Shown piece after piece: positions 38,149 to 43,924 of a DNA stretch of 43,924 nucleotides. This DNA is from Fibrobacter sp. (GTDB lineage Bacteria; Fibrobacterota; Fibrobacteria; Fibrobacterales; Fibrobacteraceae): positions 1-43,924 of the forward strand of contig JAKSIC010000025.1 of NCBI GenBank assembly GCA_024399015.1. Direction: 5' to 3'. Position numbers and translations under genes: made by a program. Positions within the stretch are counted from its first letter, which is position 1, and each line of letters opens with the position of its first letter. Under the pieces are notes generated by a model, which saw nothing but the letters and a program-made list of their open reading frames with translations, did no database searches and was not told the DNA's origin.

Positions 38149-39491
38149 ATGAAAAGGTCCATTCGCGATAAGATTCTGGCCCTGAATGTCTCGGCCCTGT
38201 TGTTGTGTACCATCCTTATTGGTGGCGTTGCACTTTTCTATACCAACAGTGCGAAATTCATACCCAGGAAAACCTGAATTTTATCCATTCCACTATCAAG
38301 AATGTTTCTGGTGCCGTGGCTGTCTACCTTCGCTACAATCCGAAGTTGACTCCGCCTACCTCCGGCATTTTTATGGCGAAGACCGACAAGGATCACGAAA
38401 TCCAGAAGCAGACTCCCACGGACTTTTCCAAGTACGATCCCGATGACGTTGAACATGTGGGCTGGTACTACATTTCCGTAAAAAGCGGCAAGTCCCTTTG
38501 GATGGATCCCTACGAAAACAAGAACGTGGACATCTACTTCGGTTATCTCACCTCCAAGATTGCCGACATTCATCCCTTCCAGTCGGGCTATGCCTACCTT
38601 GAATACGCCGATGGAAAGGTGGCCTACCATCCTCATTTGAAAATGGGGGAGACCTTTACCGATACGATCGGCTACAAACTTGCCCGGGCCCCGCTGCCCA
38701 ATGGAATGAACTTGGTCATGATGACTTCAGAAAAGGAACTTAACGCCGCCAAGGAAGGCCTTGCTACAAGAATTTCTGGTTTTGCACTTGTGGTTGTTGC
38801 CTTGTTCGCCCTGCTTTCTGTTGTGTCCGCCAGGTCCATTACACGCCCCTTGATTAAGCTGACCAAGGCCGCCCACAAAATGACCGACGGCGACTTGAAC
38901 GTTTCCTTTGATACAGATTGCAAGGACGAAATCGGAGAACTGGGTAAGAGTTTCTCTGCTGCTCAGAACAATATGCGCAAGTACCTGGAATACGTCAGCG
39001 GCATGGCTTACAAGGATTCCCTGACTGGTGTTCGCAACAAGACTGCCTATGATAAGTTCATGGATGATTTCAAGGATAAGGTTGAACGTCAGGAAATCAC
39101 TCAGTTCGGTATCGTTACTTTAGATGTAAACTACCTGAAGAAAGTGAACGACAACTACGGTCATGACCGTGGCAGCCAGCTTTTGCAGAATGCCTGCAAC
39201 CTTATCTGTAAAACCTATATGCACAGCCCGGTGTTCCGTGTGGGCGGTGATGAATTTATCGTGGTCCTCGTCAATAACGATTACATCAATCGCGAGAACC
39301 TTTATACTCAATTGCAGGTGAACATGGCGAAGACAACCGCCTTTGGTAACGATCCCTGGGAAGAAATTTCCATTGCCGTGGGTATGGCCGTTTACGGTGC
39401 AAATAAAAATGACTCCATCAGCGACGTTGAAAAACGTGCGGATGAAGCCATGTATAAGAACAAAAAAGAAATGAAAGCTGAACGAGATTAG
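38149..39491 (+). pseudogene. Diguanylate cyclase (sensor-HAMP-GGDEF) with a frameshift
   Basis: ATG 38149 begins MKRSIRDKILALNVSALLLC with membrane helix one, but the frame stops at TGA 38275-38277. From about 38250 another frame continues without a stop to 39491: HTQENLNFIHSTIKNVSG, a periplasmic Cache-like sensor, membrane helix two (about 38780-38835), a HAMP linker (SITRPLIKLTKAAHKMTDGD) and a GGDEF domain with the intact signature RVGGDEFIVVL and DSLTGVRNK. A single indel near 38245-38262 separates the parts. If real, the enzyme loses its first membrane helix or is not made; otherwise it is a sequencing error. The intact product would be about 447 residues. Confidence 0.85.
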
Positions 39492-39943
39492 TTCACGACC
39501 ATTTTCTTGTAAGTCTTAGCGTTTCCAATCCATAACTTCACGAGGAGTTCCTCGAGAGAAGCCGTGGTGACGCATTCAGGATCGGCGTCCTGGATCTCGT
39601 CGGAAATCATGTTTGCCTGAGTCAGGTTCAGCATACCATAGTAGAGCGCTTCCAACAGCTGTGAAAGAAACTCGGTAGATACGCGGGCCACGCTTTCCAT
39701 GTCGTTCAACGGCGGCAACATGGTGTTGTCGGGAGTGAACTGGTCCAGGTTATCCATGGTCCACATGTCGGCGGCCTTGCCCATATCCGGAGAAACAGCA
39801 ATTCCCTTGAGACTGGAGCGGTATTCGTTCCATTCCTTTTCGGTGGTCTTGCCGTTCTTGCGAATCTTCTTCAGGAAGGAAAGAACTGTGTAGTACAATT
39901 CTTTCTCTTTCTGGTTGATTTCCTTTTGAGAAGCAGGAATCAT
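39488..39943 (-). CDS. Unknown helical protein
   Basis: This is a 151-residue soluble protein starting at ATG 39943 (IPASQKEINQKEKELYYTVL). It is rich in Glu/Lys and Leu with no metal or nucleotide motif. Its stop overlaps that of the diguanylate cyclase gene by four bases. It is 48 bases downstream of the AICAR transformylase gene and could be its operon partner. No family is recognised. Confidence 0.65.
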   Translation of the reverse strand: MIPASQKEINQKEKELYYTVLSFLKKIRKNGKTTEKEWNEYRSSLKGIAVSPDMGKAADMWTMDNLDQFTPDNTMLPPLNDMESVARVSTEFLSQLLEALYYGMLNLTQANMISDEIQDADPECVTTASLEELLVKLWIGNAKTYKKMVVN

Positions 39944-39991
39944 CGTTACCTTGTTAGTAGCGTTGTATTAGAAACGGATTAGTGCGTACGA

Positions 39992-41053
39992 TTAGTGGCG
40001 GAAGTGACGCATGCCGGTGAAGACCATTGCCACGCCAAGCTTGTTGCAAGCTTCGATGGAAAGGTCGTCCTTCTTGGAGCCACCCGGCTGCACGATGTAC
40101 TGGACACCGGCTGCTGCTGCAGCTTCAACGTTATCCGGGAACGGGAAGAATGCGTCGGAACCCATAACGACTTCGCTGAACACCTTAGCTTCGAGAGCCT
40201 TGAGACCAGCCTTATCGATGCACTTGCCCTTTTCGTTGAAGAACTTCTGTGCAGCCTTCATGCGAGCGACGTTGTCGCGAACGCGGGGCTGGCAAAGGCG
40301 GAGGTTGGAGTCAATGCGGTTGGGCTGGCCGGGGCCAAGACCGAGAACCTGGAAGTAGCCACGAGCGTATTCGTAACCCATGACGATTGCGTTGGACTTG
40401 GTGTGCTTGGTGACGATCCAAGTGAAGCGGGCGAGGGCTTCCTTGTTCTTTGCGAACTTCTTCTTGGTGACGCATTCGAACTTTTCGTAAACGTCAACGT
40501 CGCGGTCCTGAACCAGCATACCGCCGATCACGTGCTTGTAGACCTTCATCTTGGTGGCTTTCTTGATTTCGCCAACTTCCAAGAGACGGATGTCCTTAGA
40601 CTTGTTCTTGAGGAATTCGAGAGCGTCAGCTTCGAATGCCGGAGCGAGGAGGATTTCAACGAACTTGCCCTTCAGGAATTCTGCAGTCTTGAGGTCGACC
40701 TTCTTGGTCACAGCGATCACGGAACCGAAAGCGGACACCGGGTCACCTTCCCATGCAGCTTCCATAGCGTTGCGGAGGGTCTTGCCGGTAGCGAGGCCAC
40801 AGGGGTTCATGTGCTTCACGATGACAACTGCGTTTTCACCAGCGAATTCGCGAGCCATTTCGAGGGCAGCGTCGGCGTCAACGATGTTGTTGTAGGAAAG
40901 TTCCTTGCCGTGGAGCTGCTTTGCGGTAGCGAGGCTTGCTTCATCGCAAGTGGGGTCGCGGTAGAAAACAGCGGACTGGTGAGAGTTTTCACCGTAGCGC
41001 ATGGGCTGCGGGTCAACGAACTTAAGCTTCAATTCTTTGGGTTCTTTAGCCAT
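39992..41053 (-). CDS. purH: AICAR transformylase, stand-alone (PurH C-terminal half)
   Basis: This is a 353-residue protein with AGAGG before ATG 41053. It starts directly at the AICARFT part: PMRYGENSHQSAVFYRD, SYNNIVDADAAL, and the catalytic KHMNPCG (Lys80-His81). LGLGPGQPNRIDS and VMGSDAFFPFPDNVEAAA are the usual C-terminal motifs. Normal PurH is about 510-530 residues; the N-terminal IMP cyclohydrolase domain of about 160-190 residues is missing and does not occur beside it. It catalyses the penultimate purine step (formyl transfer from 10-formyl-THF). The last step must come from a separate gene. The symbol is given for the domain only. Confidence 0.92.
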   Translation of the reverse strand: MAKEPKELKLKFVDPQPMRYGENSHQSAVFYRDPTCDEASLATAKQLHGKELSYNNIVDADAALEMAREFAGENAVVIVKHMNPCGLATGKTLRNAMEAAWEGDPVSAFGSVIAVTKKVDLKTAEFLKGKFVEILLAPAFEADALEFLKNKSKDIRLLEVGEIKKATKMKVYKHVIGGMLVQDRDVDVYEKFECVTKKKFAKNKEALARFTWIVTKHTKSNAIVMGYEYARGYFQVLGLGPGQPNRIDSNLRLCQPRVRDNVARMKAAQKFFNEKGKCIDKAGLKALEAKVFSEVVMGSDAFFPFPDNVEAAAAAGVQYIVQPGGSKKDDLSIEACNKLGVAMVFTGMRHFRH

Positions 41054-41105
41054 TTTATCCTCTTTGGGGTTAGTTTAAAAATTCTTTAGGTTTCGCTTGG
41101 GGCGG

Positions 41106-41918
41106 TTAGGTTTCGCTTTCGCTGGGAGCGCCGCCGAATACGGTTGGTTCCTGGTTGATGTTGTCCAGGGGATCTTCCGGTTCAACCACCAGGTTGTAGT
41201 ACACGTTGTTCTGCAGTTCGTCTTCGATGTAGAACAAGGTGCCGCCCATGGCGCTGCCACAACCGGCGCATGCACCCTGGAACTTGATCTTCAGGCGGTT
41301 GTCCTCGGTAAGGTCCAAAATTTCCAGGTCGCCACCGTCGCCCTGAAGCGTTCCGCGGACAGACTTGTGTAGCCATTCCTCGATCTTTTCGATCTTCTGT
41401 ACCTTGGTCAGGGCGTTCCATTCGGCGTCGGCTTCCGCACGGCCTTCTGCGGTCTGGGTGCGGTACTTGATGCGTTCCATCTTTTCGCGAACGATGATGG
41501 CGGTGCCCTTCTTTTCGGGGTAGGTTTCGTCCACAAGCTTGATGAGTTCGTTCATCTGCTTGATTTCGACTGCGGTTTCAGGAATGGAGCGAACTTCGGG
41601 AATGTCGCGGAGTTCTTCTTCCAAACTTTCAGCGGTAATCTTGCAGGCGTCGTCTACGGTTGCCATCTGAATCTTCTTGCAGAAAGTGTCTGCCAGAGCT
41701 GTAAAGATGGGGCCGCCGTAGGTAAAAAATCTTGTCTCGAGAATCTTGTCGCAATCCGGGTCGATCATCAAGTACACCTTGAGACTTGCGACCTTTACAT
41801 CCACCAGTGCGAGGCCTTTTTCGTCAGCTTCGATCTGGAAGATTGCCCCGCGGTATTTGGGGGACTTTGCAATATCTTGCACCTTTTGAGAAAGTGTGCT
41901 AGTTACTTCTTCACTCAT
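41106..41918 (-). CDS. NifU-like Fe-S protein with degenerate scaffold domain
   Basis: This is a 270-residue protein. The N-terminal part (1-100) resembles the IscU/NifU scaffold (TRFFTYGGPIFTALADTFC), but the key GC-type motif reads YGGP and the usual three Cys are not all present. The middle is a helical linker. The C-terminal Nfu domain (about 175-240) is intact: LQGDGGDLEILDLTEDNRL and CAGCGSAMGGTL with the C-x-x-C that carries a 4Fe-4S cluster. It is probably a Fe-S carrier rather than a de novo scaffold. No NifS-like gene is next to it. Confidence 0.82.
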   Translation of the reverse strand: MSEEVTSTLSQKVQDIAKSPKYRGAIFQIEADEKGLALVDVKVASLKVYLMIDPDCDKILETRFFTYGGPIFTALADTFCKKIQMATVDDACKITAESLEEELRDIPEVRSIPETAVEIKQMNELIKLVDETYPEKKGTAIIVREKMERIKYRTQTAEGRAEADAEWNALTKVQKIEKIEEWLHKSVRGTLQGDGGDLEILDLTEDNRLKIKFQGACAGCGSAMGGTLFYIEDELQNNVYYNLVVEPEDPLDNINQEPTVFGGAPSESET

Positions 41919-41992
41919 ACAAAAACAAAGTTAGAAAAAAGCAAACGCAGTGAAATTGTTGTCCTTGGGGATAATTTTCAGAAAAGCCTGTT

Positions 41993-42246
41993 TTTTACGG
42001 GAAGATTTGTCTTTTAGATAGCAGTTTTCCCGTAAAACATTAGTTTATTTGTAGTAAGAGGCGCGAATGGAGGTAATTACTGCGCTGTTTTTGTTGAAAT
42101 TGACCCCGATTTGTACCCAAATGGTGCCTAAAATGGGGTTGGCATGCCTTTGGGAATACTGTTTGTAGTGGAATTGACGAAAATATTGCAAACAACGTAA
42201 CGAAATTACGGGAAAAATTCCCATGAACCGTGTGGTTTTCCCGTAA
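41993..42246. repeat. Two inverted-repeat units with ACGGGAA / TTCCCGT arms
   Basis: Unit 1 has TTTTACGGGAA (41993-42003) and TTCCCGTAAAA (42027-42037). Unit 2 has TTACGGGAAAA (42206-42216) and TTTTCCCGTAA (42236-42246). Each could form a hairpin with a loop of about 20-25 bases. They lie in the 416-base gene-free gap 41919-42334 between nifU-like and glgC. The role is unknown: possible regulator sites or small repeat elements. Confidence 0.55.
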
Positions 42247-42283
42247 AAATGCCCCAAAATGAAAAATTATCTCCTGAAACATG

Positions 42284-42314
42284 AAAAAAGCCCCGCAATG
42301 AGCGAGGCTTTTTG
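42284..42314 (-). terminator. glgC terminator
   Basis: On the minus strand AAAAAGCCTCGC, TCATT, GCGGGGCTTTTTT forms a hairpin with a T run 21 bases after the glgC stop. Confidence 0.85.
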
Positions 42315-42334
42315 TAATTGCGATTAATTGAATT

Positions 42335-43585
42335 TTACGCTTTAATAATCGTATCCTTGGCCAGCACAACGATTCCGGATTCGGTCACGTGGAACAGCTT
42401 CTTATCACGTTCCAGGTCGTAACCAATCTCGAAACCGGCAGGAATATGCAGGCCCTTTTCGATGATGGCTCTACGAACCTTGGCGCCCGGGCCGATAGTC
42501 ACATTGGGGAAGAGGATGGATTCTTCCACCATGGCGTCCTTCTGGATGGTGACACCCGGAGAAAGGATGCTCTTCACCACGGTACCGCCGCCGATAACGC
42601 AACCGGCAGAAACGATGGAGTCGATAGCTGCACCCTGGTGGGCTTCGGTATCGCCAGCAAAGAATCGTGCAGGAGGCTGGTTCCAGTTGAAGGTACGGAT
42701 GGGCCAGTAGTTGTTGTACAAGTCGAAGGGCGGATTTTCGGAGCAAAGGTCCATGTTTGCTTCGTAGAAGGCGTCGAGAGTACCGACGTCGCGCCAGTAG
42801 CCCTTGGTGCTTGCTTGTTCGCCACGGACGATGTTGGTGTTGAAGTCGTAGACGTACACCGGATAGTCGTGGTAGAGGGCCGGAATAATGTGCTTGCCGA
42901 AGTCAGTTGCGCCGTTCTTAGCGCCGTTCATCAATTCACGAACCAGGAACTTGCTGGTGAACAGGTAGTTACCCATGGAGGCAAGGCACCAACCCGGACG
43001 ACCCGGCATTTCTTTCGGGTTCTTGGGCTTTTCTTCGAAGCCAATCATGCGGTTGTCCTGGTCCACTTCGATAATGCCGAATTCGCTTGCTTCCTTGACG
43101 GGAACAGGAATTGCAGCGATGGTGAGAAGTGCTGCGCGGGACAGATGGAAGTCGATCATCTGGTTGATGTCCATCTTGTAGATGTGGTCACCACCAAAGA
43201 TTGCCACCAGGTCCGGGCGTTCGTCGGTAATCAAGTTGATGTTCTGGAAAATGGCGTCGGCTGTACCGCGGTACCATTCATCGCCGGTGCGCATCTGTGC
43301 AGGAACCAGGTCCACGTACTGGTCCAAACTTGCGTTCAGGTTCCAGGCGGCGGAAATGTGCTTGTTCAGGGAGTCGGACTTGAACTGGGTCAACACCTTG
43401 ATCTTGAAGATGCCGGAGTTGATGAAGTTGTTCAGGACGAAGTCAATAATGCGGTAGGTGCCACCGAAATGGACTGCAGGTTTTGCACGGTCGCGGGTGA
43501 GGGGCTGCAGACGGCTGCCCTGACCACCAGCCATAATCATGCAGAGAATATTCTTCTGATGTTCTCTAGAATAAGACCAGCTCAT
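42335..43585 (-). CDS. glgC: Glucose-1-phosphate adenylyltransferase
   Basis: This is a 416-residue protein with GAGGA before ATG 43585, the normal length. The N-terminal nucleotide-binding motif is MAGGQGSRLQPLTRDRAKPA, with FGGTYRIIDFVLNNFINSG. The glucose-1-phosphate site includes FGIIEVD and FEEKPKNP. A left-handed helix domain ends the protein (GCVIGGGTVVKSIL, FPNVTIGPGAKVRRA). It makes ADP-glucose for glycogen, in keeping with a cell that stores glycogen. It is monocistronic, closed by the terminator at 42284. Confidence 0.96.
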   Translation of the reverse strand: MSWSYSREHQKNILCMIMAGGQGSRLQPLTRDRAKPAVHFGGTYRIIDFVLNNFINSGIFKIKVLTQFKSDSLNKHISAAWNLNASLDQYVDLVPAQMRTGDEWYRGTADAIFQNINLITDERPDLVAIFGGDHIYKMDINQMIDFHLSRAALLTIAAIPVPVKEASEFGIIEVDQDNRMIGFEEKPKNPKEMPGRPGWCLASMGNYLFTSKFLVRELMNGAKNGATDFGKHIIPALYHDYPVYVYDFNTNIVRGEQASTKGYWRDVGTLDAFYEANMDLCSENPPFDLYNNYWPIRTFNWNQPPARFFAGDTEAHQGAAIDSIVSAGCVIGGGTVVKSILSPGVTIQKDAMVEESILFPNVTIGPGAKVRRAIIEKGLHIPAGFEIGYDLERDKKLFHVTESGIVVLAKDTIIKA

Positions 43586-43907
43586 ACATCCTCAAGGAGA
43601 AAAAAGTAAACAAAAAAATTACATCGCATAATCTATCAAATTTTTAGCGAAAACGGAAGAAAAACGCAAATTTTCCTAAAAAATTTCAAGATAGCACAAA
43701 ACGTAAAAGAAAAAGGTGTGGGGGAGGAATTGAAAATTCGACCGCTGCTGTCGGTTCGGTGTGATTTTGACCCGAAATCAAAAAAAAATCTCCTACATCG
43801 GGTGTTTTTTTTGTACATTTTCAGCGTTCGAAAATTCTCGAAAGGGCGAATTGCGCACGGACCACGTGTTCAGGTCGCCTTAACATTAACCAAATAGGAG
43901 CTAAATA
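43586..43907. other. Intergenic region between glgC and the right-edge gene
   Basis: AT-rich, with several A and T runs and no gene. Both divergent promoters must lie here. GTACATTTTC near 43813 and TTAACATTAACC near 43880 are possible promoter parts but not consensus. A short dyad ACCCGA/TCGGGT (about 43771-43804) has a long loop. Confidence 0.4.
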
Positions 43908-43924
43908 ATGTCTCTTACTCTTAA
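43908..43924 (+). CDS. Start of a gene cut by the window edge
   Basis: ATG 43908 follows TAGGAG with good spacing. Only MSLTL can be read, so the product is unknown. Confidence 0.6.

Noticed and set aside
1-43924. CRISPR array, rRNA operon, insertion-sequence transposase or integrase
   Set aside because: No regularly spaced repeats, no rRNA motifs and no transposase or integrase signatures were seen on either strand.

Overview
The window reads as chromosome of an anaerobic, Gram-negative bacterium of the Fibrobacter type. This is inferred from gene content, not from a database match: an exported PorV/PorQ-like outer-membrane protein, glycogen synthesis (GlgC), TrmFO, many cytochromes without any visible oxidase, dense G/A-rich ribosome sites and TATATT-type -10 boxes. 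There are about 48 protein genes, two tRNAs and two copies of an unassigned structured RNA.

Positions 1-18,790 are an accessory (defence/mobile) island of changing base composition. In order: a TIR-like (DUF1863) three-gene operon flanked by related palindromes; structured RNA copy A; a DUF4258/CopG-type toxin-antitoxin pair with a palindrome-overlapped promoter; a lone type I restriction HsdR whose catalytic Glu has become Val; an RloA/RloB (AbiL-like) ATPase pair behind a strong palindrome; a cold-shock-domain/membrane/barnase fusion; RNA copy B; small zinc-finger genes; and a region of about 0.9 kb (XRE regulator plus convergent gene) present twice. Between the two copies lie a frameshifted outer-membrane gene and a three-gene cassette (HNH-like membrane protein, YkgJ-type cysteine protein, glycine-zipper protein) bracketed by identical 35-bp terminators. 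The island ends in a coiled-coil protein operon and the decayed 3' end of a second antitoxin.

Positions 18,835-26,683 hold a tightly overlapping five-gene operon that looks like an undescribed biosynthetic pathway: HAD-acyltransferase fusion, PP-loop amidotransferase-like protein, a PEP-synthase/rifampicin-phosphotransferase-like enzyme fused to a UbiA-like membrane domain, a BtaA-like aminocarboxypropyl transferase, and an AMP-forming ligase.

Positions 26,646-34,264 carry an unknown membrane protein, the MntP manganese exporter, a five-gene respiratory module resembling a stripped-down alternative complex III (cytochromes, four-cluster ferredoxin, NrfD-cytochrome fusion), a glycosyltransferase-like protein and a PorV/PorQ-like barrel. 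Two tRNA genes (Lys, Pro) follow. The tRNA-Pro 3' end is repeated twice downstream, which looks like integration scars.

The rest is mostly housekeeping: FMN-dependent alpha-hydroxyacid dehydrogenase, TrmFO, a diguanylate cyclase broken by one frameshift, a stand-alone AICAR transformylase (PurH without its cyclohydrolase half), a NifU-like protein with a degenerate scaffold domain, GlgC, and the first codons of another gene at the right edge.

My best candidates for something new are the BtaA/PPDK/UbiA operon, the duplicated covarying RNA, the HNH/YkgJ/glycine-zipper cassette and the CSD-membrane-barnase protein. Function assignments come from motif reading only; no searches were run.
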